Positions 1 through 10,015 of a stretch of DNA of 64,000 bases are shown here, piece after piece. The stretch is from assembly GCA_016858145.1 (NCBI GenBank), contig JAEHOE010000041.1, forward strand, positions 62,001 to 126,000. Reading direction: 5' to 3'. This DNA comes from Edaphochlamys debaryana (lineage: Eukaryota > Chlorophyta > Chlorophyceae > Chlamydomonadales). The notes beneath the pieces were generated by a model. That model made no database searches and was not told the origin of the DNA. It saw only the letters and a program-made list of their open reading frames with translations. The position numbers and the translations under genes were made by a program. The number at the start of each line of letters is the position of its first letter. Positions within the stretch are counted from its first letter, which is position 1.

Positions 1-54
1 CCCGGATCCAGGTCTGAGCTTGGATCCACGGAAGATCTAAGGGCCCGGACTCAC

Positions 55-3000
55 TGCGCGCGATGGGGAATCCCGATGTGGCGATGCTCAGCATGAGGGC
101 AACAGCGCCCAGGCCCTGTCAGGGGGGGGAGGGGGGAGGGAGATGGGATGGGGAACATGGTATCCGTCAGGCAGACCTCCCAGCAGGAGGGAGCCTCCCT
201 CCCCGTCGGTCTGCCGCCCCCGCCTGCGCCAGTCCCCACCCCACGCGTCACAAAACACACGCGTTTACACCCGTTCCTCCCTTCCCGCCCTTCTAACCCC
301 GTCCCCCACCTGCGCCAGCACTCCGTTGTGCATGAGTGCCCCCACACGTCACGAAACACACACGCACACGCCAATACACATGCCTTCCCCGTTTCCCCCC
401 CGCCCCCCACCTGCGCCAGCACTCCGTTGCGCATGAGTGCCCCTAGCGCCTGAGGCAGGGGGGGGGGAGGAGAGGGGGCATTAGGGGGGAGAGGGTGAGG
501 GGCTGCTTGCAGGTCGGACGGATGCGGCCCCGCACTTAATGAGGAGAAACAAATGGATGGCGAGGAGGAGAGGAGGGGCGTCGTGCGGTCGTGTCGTCGG
601 GCCCTATTGAGCCCCTGTGCTACCACCGGGGGACCCCTCCCTTGCTCCCCTCGCCCGCTTGCCCCGATACCACCCCCACACACCTGGAACAGGGATGTGC
701 TGAAGGCCCCACACACCACCAGGTTGAGCCAGAAGATGAAGAACCTTGGGGGGGGGGAGAGGCAAGAGGGGGGGAGGGGGGTGAAGGGGAGGGCCAGGGG
801 GCAGGCAAGGGGGGGGAGGCACACCACCAGGTTGAGCCAGAAGATGAAGAACCTTGAGGGGGGGGGGGAGAGGCAAGAGGGGGGGAGGGGGGGGGAAGGG
901 GAGGGTCAGGGGGCAGGCAAGGGGGGGGGAGGCACACCACCAGGTTGAGCCAGAAGATGAAGAACCTTGGGGGGGGGGGAGAAGAGGCAAGAGGGGGGGA
1001 GGGGGGGGAAGGGGAGGGTCAGGGGGCAGGCAAGGGGGGGGGAGGCACACCACCAGGTTGAGCCAGAAGATGAAGAACCTTGGGGGGGGGAGAGGCAAGA
1101 GGGGGGGGGATACTATTTCAAGCGAAAGAAGACGAGGCGGCGGCCGGTGAGGGGGGAGGGGGGAGATGGGGAGCCAGCCAGGGGGAGTCAGACCAGCCCA
1201 TCCCCACTGAATACACACGTCTCGCACGCAACCCGCGTCCATGCAAGAACGTCGTGGAGAAGTAGAACATGGGCGCCCACGGCCCTCCCCCCATCCTCCA
1301 CCCCCCCTCCCTCGTGCCGACTTCTCGTAATCAGCCGACCTCTCCTGATACCTGTAAGATACACCTATTTTCCCCCAACTACAAAGCACAAATAGCACGT
1401 GTTTCGCACCTTCCCGCGTCCATGTAGAACCCCGTTGAGAAGTAGACCATGAGTGACCAGACGGATGCGTTGATCAGGTGCTCGGGGATGCGCAGGAGCG
1501 CGCCGTTGAGCGTGAAGGCCAGGGCGGTGTAGAAGTGGTGGTCGCGCTGGGGGGTGTGTGGGGGTGGGGGGGGGTGGAGCGGGGGGGGGGGCAGGGGGGG
1601 GGGCAGGGAAGGGTTGAGAGGGGGCTCGCGGGGATGTGGAGGGGGAGGAAACGCGCGCGCCACCGCTGCACCTTCTTTAAACCCTTCTCCGCCCCCTCCG
1701 CCCCCTCCGCTAACCCCCCCCTCTACCCCCTCTCCTCCCCCACCCCGAACCCACCCACCCCACCTGCTTGAAGAACACGGGCAGCTTCCGTACGTACATG
1801 TCCACACTGTTGAATCCGCCCATGAACATGACTAATGGGGGGGAGGGGGGGAGGGGGGGAGGGGGGAGGGGGCAAGAGAGGGGTGAAAGAGTAGGGGGCG
1901 GCGGGAGTCACAGGGCCGCCGACGGAACCCATCAGACTTGTCCACAGGCCCCAACCGGGCCCACCCCAGGCCCAGCCCCGGGCCCACCCCGGGCCCCGCC
2001 CTGGGCCCAACCCAGGCCCACCCATGAGGCTGAAGAAGACCACCGACAGAAACAGGTTGGCGTCGTCGAATGTGTCCTTGCTGAGCTGCACGAACGAGGT
2101 GGAGACGATGAAGGCAACGAAGGCGACTGCGGGTTTGGGGGAACGGGGGGGAGGGGGAATGGGGGTGGAGGGGGAGGGGGAGAGAAAGAGAGGTGAGTTA
2201 TCCTTGCCCCATTTGCCGTCCCTCGCCCAGCCCCAACCACGCCCACCACACCACACCACCCTCCAGGCGCCTCGCCTCACTCTCCCCCGCACCCGCCGCC
2301 CCCCCTCCCCTCCCCCCTAACCCCTCCTCCTCCCCCTCTCACTCTGCCCCGCCCCCGCCGCCATGAACAGCCGGTTCCTCGCCAGCAGCAGCACCTCCCT
2401 CCGCAGCGTGGAGCGGTGCATCTGGGCCCAGGTCTGGGCGTAGCTGTTGGGGGGGGAGGGGGGGAGAGGGGAGAGAAGGGGGGGGAGGCACGTTGAGGGG
2501 GAGGGGGAGAGGCATGTTAAGGGGGAGGGGGGGAGGGGCAGGTCTAGGGGGTTGGGGTTGGGGGGTAGGGCTTGGCGCGTGTGGGGTGCGATGCGTGCAT
2601 GAGGCTGTGGGCGGTTGGGGCGGGGATTGTAGGGGCCGGCAATGACGGGGGCCTCGTGTTCGGGCCAGGCGCCGCACGTGCTGAGGCCACAATTCCAGTG
2701 CCGTACAGCTGTACAGCACGCATATGCCGTACTCACGGCTCCTTGTGCAGCACCATCTCCTGGAGCGGGTGCGTGTAGGCGGGGCCCTCGAGCGTCGCCC
2801 GGATCTCGGATCCAACCGGGCAGGCCTCAAACGCCTCCTTGATCCGGCGGGGCGGGATCCACTGCCACTCGGATCCATTTCCAGATCCTGATCCCGGCTG
2901 CTGTCCTTCCGGTTGCGTCGCCGCCGGGTCCTTGGTCGCGAGGTCGCCATCGCCGGAGGGCGCTGACGTCAGCTGCTGCTGCGGCTTGCCAGATCCAGAT

Positions 3001-6000
3001 CCGGGTCGGGATCCGGATCCGGGCGGGCTCCAGTATTTGATCTGGTCGATGCAGCCCGTCACCTCCTGTAGGGAGCAGAGGGGGGTGACGGTCAAGGCTC
3101 CAACCCCTCGCTCCAACCCCAAGCCTCGAGCGCCAAGGCCCTGCCCTGAAATGAACCCTCCCTTCAAGGCTAGGACATCACGTGAACCCCCAACCCAGAT
3201 ACCTCCTTCCGTCACCCTAGGTTCCTTCTCGTCCCCCCCACACAAACCTAACCCCAACTGCAGGAATTCCGGCACCGTCTTGGTTCAGACACCGACGCGT
3301 CGGGCAAAACACACACGGTCTCTCCCCTTTCCCGCCTTCCCCTCCCCCCCGGCCCCCCGCCCCCCGCCCCCCCCACCTGCAGGAAGTCCGGCACCGTCTT
3401 GGTGGGCGGCGGCCGCAGGCTGAGGCTGGCGAAGAAGGGCAGCACCTGGGGGAGGGGGGGGTGACACAGGACCATGATAAGCTTGCTTGAACAAACCTCG
3501 TAATGGAACGTTACTTTGACGCCATTACGGAGCCGCAACTGAGAGGCAGGGTTGCGACGGACTCCTGATCACCACCCCACTAGGTGATACGGACGCTGGG
3601 TTCTTGGCCCACTCCTTTGCCATTCGGTCCGGAGGACGACAGGAATCATGGGGCTGGGCCGACCGCCCCAAGCCCCAAGCCCAGGTAGCCTTGGAGGTCT
3701 GAGCTCTCATGATATGATATGTGAGAGAGGCGTCGTCGTGAACGGGGATTTACCTCACGCGCGTGGTTGCGGAGCCAAACAGCTGTCGCACAACTGTGTT
3801 GCTATTATTCGCGGCGACTTGGGCAGCTGGTTGCCGCTATTGCTGTGCGTGACGACTGCTGTGCGGAATCTGTATCTGCAGTAGTATGTGGAGTACCCGC
3901 GCAAGAGCAAGCAATTCGCAGCCCGAGCTTACGCCCGCATCCGCACCGTCGTCAGGCCCCCCGCCCCCGCCCCCGCCTTCCCCCCCGGAAGCGCACCTCC
4001 TCGCGCGGCCCCAGGAACACGATCCGGCCGTGACTCAGCACCATTACGTCATCGAAGGTGCCGTACACCTCGGGCGAGGGCTGCAGCAGGGAGACCAGCA
4101 TGGTGGCCTGACAGGGGGGGGCACGTGGGGGGGGGGGGAAGGTGCAGAGGCCGGGGGTGCGGGGAGGTCGGGTTTGCACAGGGACATGACGCACATGGGT
4201 GCTTGCAGAGCCTGCGAGCTGATAGCTCAGGCAATGGGTGCCTCAAGCCCTCTGCCACCCTTCCACATGCAACCCTCCACCCCCCTTCCACCCCTTCTCT
4301 CCTGGCCCCCCACGCCGGGCCCCCCCAATCCCCCCCCTCCCCCTCTTCCCCTTCCCCCCCCGCCCCCCCCCCCTCACGTTCATGTACACCGCCAGGTTCC
4401 TCAGCGCTCGACTGATGATGAGCGTGGAGGCGGAATCCAGGCCCGTGGAGATCTGCGGATCCGATGGATCCGGATCCGGATCGGTATGATGAGCAAATGA
4501 GGATCAGTATGATGAGCAAGTCAGATGCGGATCAAATCCACCATCGCTCACTTCGACTCCCTTCCTCCCCTCCCCTCCAAGGCCCCAGCCCACCTCGTCC
4601 AGGAACATGACCTGGGCCAGGCCAACCGCCATCTCGCCTGTCGGTTGTCGGTTTGGGGTTGGTTAGTTGTTGGTTGGAGGGCCGGTAGCCCTGCGAGCGC
4701 GCTCCGTGATGCCTTGCCTTGTCCGCTCCCACGCCTCTTCAGCCCGTAACGCAGGCTCCCCCCCCCTCCCTCACCGCACGTGACCCGCCGCTTCTGCCCC
4801 CCCCCTCACCGCACGTGACCCGCCGCTTCTGCCCCCCGCTGATGCCCTTGAGCAGATCGTCCCCCACCACCGTGTCCTGTCAGGGGGGGGAGGGAGGGAG
4901 GGAGGGGGGAGGGTGAAGGATGCCTTGGGTACCGACCGCCCCGATGTCCCCCCTCTTGGCAACACTCACTACTAACACGAGATCCAACCCTTCCTCTCGA
5001 TGCGCCCCGTACGACAGCCCGTACGGCTTTCCGTACGACACCGTTCCCTGCGGGACTCACCATCACGTGGTCTACCCCCAGCAGCTTGGCGAACATCTGG
5101 GGGGGGAGGGGGAGGGCAGGGGGGGACGTGTCAGGGGGCCCGGTGCGACGTGTGGGTGGACGTGTCAGGGGGCCCGGGGGAACACTGGCAGTTGGTCCCC
5201 TTCCCTTAGCTCCGCATTCCATTTCCCCCTACCCACCCACCCCCACGCCAGCTCTGTCCCCCATCCCCTGTCCTCCCACCCCCCACCCCCACCCCCTCAC
5301 CTCCACCAGCACGTTCTTGCGGTGCTGCGCGAACGTGGCCACCCACAGCCGCTCCAGATCCGGATCCGGATCGATGCCCTGCTCCACCTCCCGGGCCCTC
5401 ATCACGTCGTACAGCTCTGGGGGGGGGCGGCGGCGGGAATGGGAGTTAGGGGCCGCTTGAGGCGACAGGCTTATGGACCGCCGTATGTATGGAACATCCG
5501 GCTGATGGCTCCGCTCGCCACAGCTTTTGTGATCTTGCCGTACGAGTGCCGTACCACTCACGCTTGCTCAGCCCCGGGCCCAGGCTCTCGCTGGCGAACG
5601 ATAGCGTCTCCGACACAGTCATCTCGGCAATGTGCTCGTCCGCCTGCGGGGGGGGGGGGGCGCGGACACGTAAGAAGCAGGGGAGTAGGAAGTTGGGACG
5701 GAAGTTGGGACCGGGGGGGGGTAGGCCCGAGGGGTAGGACTGGGGGATGAGGCATGTAGGTGGGGGGGGGAAGGTGGCAGTATGCTCGTCCGCCTGCGGG
5801 GGGGCACGTACGGACACGGCGTGTGTGGGCGGCGCGGGTGGGAAGCAAAGTGAAGGGATGGGGCAGGGATGGGGTGTTGGGACGGGGGGGTGCGATGGGG
5901 GGACGGCAGCGGGGAGGACGGGGCTAGGAAGGGGCCCGGCGGGGGGAAGCCAGGGCCCCTTACGGGGATGAGGAGATGGAAGGTGGGGGGCGGGAAATCA

Positions 6001-8261
6001 GTCAGGGGCCGTGCCGTACGCCGTGCCGTACGCCGTGCCGTACCCACCTGGGACACGAACACAGCGGCGCGGGCGGGCAGGAAGTCATCGCCGGGCCTGG
6101 AGGATGGGGCATGGGGGACGGGGGAAAGGGGGAATGGTGTCGATCACGTGGTCTGGGGTCCAAGGCTGCTTCCCCAAAACGCGGGTTGCTGCCCGAACTC
6201 ACTTCTTGCCGTTGTAGGTTATGGAGCCCGTGAAGTTGAGGTTCTTGTAGACCTTGTGGAGCTGGCGGTTGGAAACGGTTGGGTTGGTTGGGGTTGGTGA
6301 GGGGATTGGGGGTCGGTTGGGGGTAGATGAGGTCGCTTTAAACTTGTGAAGCAGGGATCGCGCAACCCATACCGTACGCGCTGCCCCACCTGCGATGACA
6401 GCGCGCGCATGAGGGTGGTCGCCATGGCATGCTCGCTCCCTACCCCCCCCCCCCTTTCCACCCACCCGCCCACCCGCCCACCCCCCAACCCGCCCCCCCA
6501 CCTCCCCACCCCCCCACCTGTGACGCCAGCGCGCGCATGAGCGTGGTCTTGCCGGAGCCGGGGGGCCCCAGCAGCAGACACATGCGGCCCTGCGGGGGGG
6601 TGGGGGGCGGGGGGGTAATGGGGGCCGACGGGGGGAAAGCGTGTGTGTTTCGCCGACGCGTCTGTTGCTTCCCAGCAGCAGACACATGCGGCCCTGCAGG
6701 GGGGTGGGGGGCGGGGGGGTAATCGATCCCACGCACCCACGCGCCGCTGGCCTCCCCGAACCCTAGGCCCCCGACCCCCCACCTGCCACTCACATACCCC
6801 TAGCCCTTCCCTTCCCTATCCCCCCCTCCTTCCAACCCCCGGCCCCACCCAGCTGCCCCCACCGGCTTGAGCACGCCGCGGACATTGCCAAGCAGCACCC
6901 TCAAACCACCACCACGCCGCACCCCACGCCTCAAGCTAACCCTTCCTATCTCCTCCCCCTTCCAGCCCGCCGCCCTTAGCCCCTCCTCACCGGCTTGAGC
7001 ACACCGCTGACGTTGTTGAGCAGCACGCGCCGCCCGCCGCCGCCAGTCCGCTTGGGCAGCAGGGGGGACACGCAGCCGCGGAGGATGGAGGCGGCGGCGG
7101 TGGCGAGGGTGGGGATGACGGCGGCGCGGGTGGGCACCTCCGCCTCCACGGTCAGGCCCTGCCAGCGGACCTCGATGCCGGGGAAGGACAGACCCACCCT
7201 AAGGGGGGGGGGGTTCGGAGAGGGGCAGTGGTATGGGTTGTAGGGTGGGTGCTAGGTTGGGGGAGGGGAGGGGAGGGGGGCGGCCCGAAGCCCTGCTGCC
7301 GATCGACACGGGCTGGGCGCAGACGGCGACTTGGGGTACGGTTCCTCCGGGGGGCTGTTGGTGAAGCGTAGCGTGCGCCCGGGCCCGCAGGGGATGGTTG
7401 AGCCCTGTGGAACTGGCGGTATGCGTGTGCAGAGGGCGGCAGTTGCCTGCCGCGCGTTAGGCGGGACGTGAGCTGTCGGATGGCTCCAGGCCCGCACGGG
7501 CCCAGGCCCAAGAAGCACGGGCCCAGCGGAGACCCAGGGCAGGACCCACCGTTCCAGCCGCTCCGCCACCTTCTGCATGAGCCGCATGTTGTCCTGGTCA
7601 CGGGTCTCCATAACGGTCTCAAGGAGCTGAGGGGGTGGAGGGGTTGTGTTTAGGGGGCGGGGTGGGCGGGGGGGGAGGGGATGGTGAGTGAGTCTATGTG
7701 CTGCGGCGCGGTGCTGCTGCGACCCTCTGCGATGGGTAGCAGGTCGGGAAGACGCTGTTTGGTTTTGACGGACGCTGTTTGGCTTTGACGGCACGGAGAG
7801 CGAAGACATATCCCCGAAGACATATGATGCCGTACCTGGCGCTTGCCCTCTCGGTCCATGTGTTTCAGCTCCTTGAAGTCGACGACGACATTGGGTACCC
7901 TGGAGACCTGTGGGGGGCGATCGCACACAGCGCGGCGTGGCGTCGCATGCCTGACTGTGCGTACATGCCGCCCGACCTCGCGGTAACTTGGAGCTTGCCG
8001 TTTCACCCCTGCCTCCAAGGAAGCATATAAAATAGCACACGCGCTCGAGCTCGCGCGATGAGGGCTCGTTCGTATACTGGCACACACGCACACACTGCTC
8101 ACCACGCCGTCGCTTGCAGTGAACACCGCCTGCTCGACAAAGGCTGCTGTGTTGTCGGTATCGCCCAGCTCTGTATGGTCCGGCTCCTCATCGGCAATAA
8201 GAAGCCGACGACCGCCTGCGGGCTCGTCGAGCTGCGGCACGGTGACGCCGAATGCCGCCAT
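55..8261 (-). CDS. PDR-type (ABCG full-size) ABC transporter, 5' part, 3' end off the window
   Basis: Plasma-membrane-type ATP-driven exporter by family. I trace 23 exons (high to low): 8261-8103, 7907-7836, 7626-7550, 7198-6991, 6589-6518, 6261-6203, 6096-6048, 5643-5562, 5416-5301, 5096-5061, 4876-4810, 4637-4594, 4452-4378, 4107-3997, 3445-3377, 3065-2737, 2443-2343, 2126-2022, 1831-1764, 1546-1410, 744-684, 449-411, 115-55. Phases agree throughout (about 732 aa visible). Seen: the pre-NBD segment typical of PDR proteins, Walker A GPPGSGKT (about residues 180-187), EMTVSETL, signature ISGGQKRR (about 322), Walker B VMFLDE (about 342), then the linker and the first TMD1 helices. NBD2 and the second TMD lie beyond position 1. 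The linker exon carries a low-complexity Gly/Ser/Gln insertion. Many introns hold partial copies of adjacent exon edges. The start is the only ATG in the first exon in frame. The PDR family call is firm; substrate is unknown. Confidence 0.88.
308..343 (-). repeat. Partial copy of an ABC exon 3' edge
   Basis: Repeats the end of exon 449-411 (residues GALMxNGVLAQ) and its GT donor about 100 bp further into the intron, with one coding difference (His for Arg). It is a possible alternative donor or a decoy. Confidence 0.75.
711..1083 (-). repeat. Four tandem copies of a transmembrane-exon 5' edge
   Basis: Copies at about 711-747, 821-856, 932-968 and 1043-1082 each hold the acceptor AG plus the first 37 or so coding bases (FFIFWLNLVV). 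G/C-rich simple sequence separates them, with a period of about 110 bp. Only the copy nearest 711 continues into the rest of the exon (GAFSTSLFQ, donor at 683). The other three are upstream acceptors in transcript order. Confidence 0.85.
1217..1262 (-). repeat. Diverged copy of an ABC exon 3' edge
   Basis: Corresponds to the end of exon 1546-1410 (VYFSTGFYMDAGR) with its GTGCGA donor, about 190 bp downstream in the transcript and with several substitutions. Confidence 0.7.
1955..2021. repeat. GGGCCC-rich simple repeat in an ABC intron
   Basis: Imperfect repeats of ggcccaccccgg/cccaggccc lie just past the donor of exon 2126-2022. They are rich in GGGCCC palindromes and could form hairpins. 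Confidence 0.6.
3260..3290 (-). repeat. Partial copy of an ABC exon 3' edge
   Basis: Resembles the end of exon 3445-3377 (KTVPDFLQ, here KTVPEFLQ) about 115 bp further into the intron, with a single clear substitution over the best-matching stretch. Confidence 0.7.
4770..4800 (-). repeat. Copy of the ABC signature-motif exon 3' edge
   Basis: Exact copy of the last 25 or so bases of exon 4876-4810 (QKRRVTC) with its GTGAGG donor, repeated 35 bp into the intron. Use of the second donor would lengthen the exon. Confidence 0.8.
5779..5803 (-). repeat. Copy of an ABC exon 5' edge with acceptor
   Basis: Repeats the acceptor and first codons (ADEH) of exon 5643-5562 about 145 bp upstream in the transcript, followed by a similar G-rich stretch. 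Confidence 0.65.
6385..6424 (-). repeat. Copy of the Walker A exon 3' edge
   Basis: Diverged repeat of the end of exon 6589-6518 (TTLMRALASQ plus the GTGGGG donor) about 120 bp into the intron. The same exon also has its 5' edge copied on the other side (6671-6700). Confidence 0.7.
6671..6700 (-). repeat. Copy of the Walker A exon 5' edge
   Basis: Repeats the acceptor and first codons (GRMCLLLG) of exon 6589-6518 about 105 bp upstream in the transcript. The G/C-rich tract next to it is repeated too. Confidence 0.75.
6862..6902 (-). repeat. Copy of an ABC exon 3' edge
   Basis: Diverged copy of the end of exon 7198-6991 (RVLLNNVSGVLKP; here RVLLGNVRGVLKP), 130 bp further into the intron. Confidence 0.7.
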
Positions 8262-10015
8262 TGCACTGTAGATTGTGCGATACTAGATGTACATTCAGCG
8301 TCTGCGTTTCTTGTTGTCGAGCGTGGCTTGCGAAATCAGTTCCGAGTGGTCGTTTCGTGCTAATTGTGTTTAGCCTCGAGCGAGTATTGTCGAGTAGTGA
8401 CAAGTAGCAGGATATTGCTGTGTGGTGACGCCCAGGGGGCAGAAAAGGCCGCATGGGCTGTCGGTTGGCAGTCATTGTCTAGGGGTGACGGATACGTTGT
8501 GCCCCCAGTTGCGACGCTTGTGCGCGCCCCTCCAACGCTTCACATTCTTGCGGCTCGGAGTTCCAATGTGCGCACATCGATATCCTTTCTTGCGTTACTC
8601 AACATGCAACTGTGCGTGTCTCGGCCTGAAACTACGGTCATGCAGTCGTGCGACGAGGACCTGGGAGAGCTCCCAACGCTTGTCTGCTCGCCTTCTACAT
8701 ATGTGTCTTGAAGCCCGTGAATTGATGAAATGAGGCACGTTGCTGCTGCGAAAATCGACATGCGTGATGTGGAGTGGAGTTCTCACGGACCATCGCCTGC
8801 CTGCCCACCTCAGACATGTGTATCTTGTAGCCCTCGGCGCGAGCTGGTTGGAGTGCTGCCTCGCTACACGCGCTGGGACGCAGGGCTGTCGGCCGAGCGC
8901 GGGACTCTGACCCCCAAGGAGCGAGGCCCAAGGGGTCCTGGACAGCGGCTTGTCGGCGAACCCCCGGCGGCCGCGGGTGACAGGGCGGAACAGGTAGCCC
9001 GTGATGGACAGACAGACAGACAGACAGATGTTACAGGTGTTGACCCAACCCGCACGCTCCGATGGGACTGATGGCCGTGTCCAGGCCCCGCGTCCAGGCC
9101 CTCGCCGGAAGTACATGCACCGGTCCAACCCCTACGAGACTCGAATATTATTGGGGCTCCTGGGGGGGGGGTATTAAGTTAATATAGACAACGGGGCGTA
9201 GTGCCGCGGGGGGGGGGGGGGCACGGGGCTCAGCGCTGGGGCCAACGCTGGGGCCAGGGCTTAGGTCTCGGGGCTTGGGATGCCTATCCGAGCATGGGGG
9301 ATCAAGCTGTTGAGCAGCGTTGCAAGGTGCTGACGCTTGACTGAGACCTATCCCAGGCCACGGAGGCTCCCAGGCTAAGTGAGAATGGCCCCATGGCCCC
9401 ATGACTGAGGATGGCCCCATCCATGGCGTTGCCGCACGGTGCCGCTGTGAGACGAAGGGAGCAAGGGGGTGGGTACACGTGTACCAACAAAGTGAAGGTA
9501 GCTTACGATGTAGGCACTCCCGATGCTGGCAGAGGCCGAGTTGGTGCAGCAGTGTGCCGGGAGTGTGAACCAGAGCGAGCGCCCGGGATCCTGCGGGATG
9601 TACGGTTGATATGGGCACCCGAGGCTCGCCGCAGAGCCCGCAGGCTGACAGCAGAGAGAGAGAGAGACTTTACGTAGGCAGCAGGGCTTCCATCTGGGGT
9701 AAGGTAGGGGCAGTAGGGGCAGTAGGGGCACTAGGGGCACTAGGGGCAGTAGGGGCGATGGCGGGAAAGCTTTGGCCGCATGGTTGCAGCACGCTCGGGC
9801 CAGAAGACCCCTGGCCTCCCCTGGCGCCTCCTGGCGGGCCCCCGTCGGCCGGCTACTGCCTTCCCAACCGCTCTACGACACGCGGCAAGATTCCCGCGGG
9901 CGCGTCAGGCCAAATTGGCCCACTCCGACCGCGAGAATTGTATGGTGCATGCATATCTTGTGGAGAGGAGCTCTCAGGCTCGCGCGAGGCCCTGCCCTGC
10001 TGCGGCGACAAGGAG
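8262..10015. other. Intergenic region between the divergent ABC gene and array gene 1
   Basis: Upstream region shared by two divergently transcribed genes. I see no supported gene. It holds a GACA tetranucleotide run (about 9007-9028), a poly-G stretch (about 9164-9224) and a GTAGGGGCA-type repeat (9703-9757). ORFs here lack homology, exon signals and sensible composition. Confidence 0.6.
9703..9757. repeat. Short tandem repeat, unit about 9-10 bp (gtaggggca)
   Basis: About six copies of gtaggggca/ctaggggca in a row, about 260 bp upstream of the start codon of array gene 1. Confidence 0.8.

Noticed and set aside
604..1398. 264-aa minus-strand ORF
   Set aside because: It reads through tandem exon-edge copies and poly-C introns of the ABC gene in mixed frames. 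Only the transmembrane exon within it is supported.
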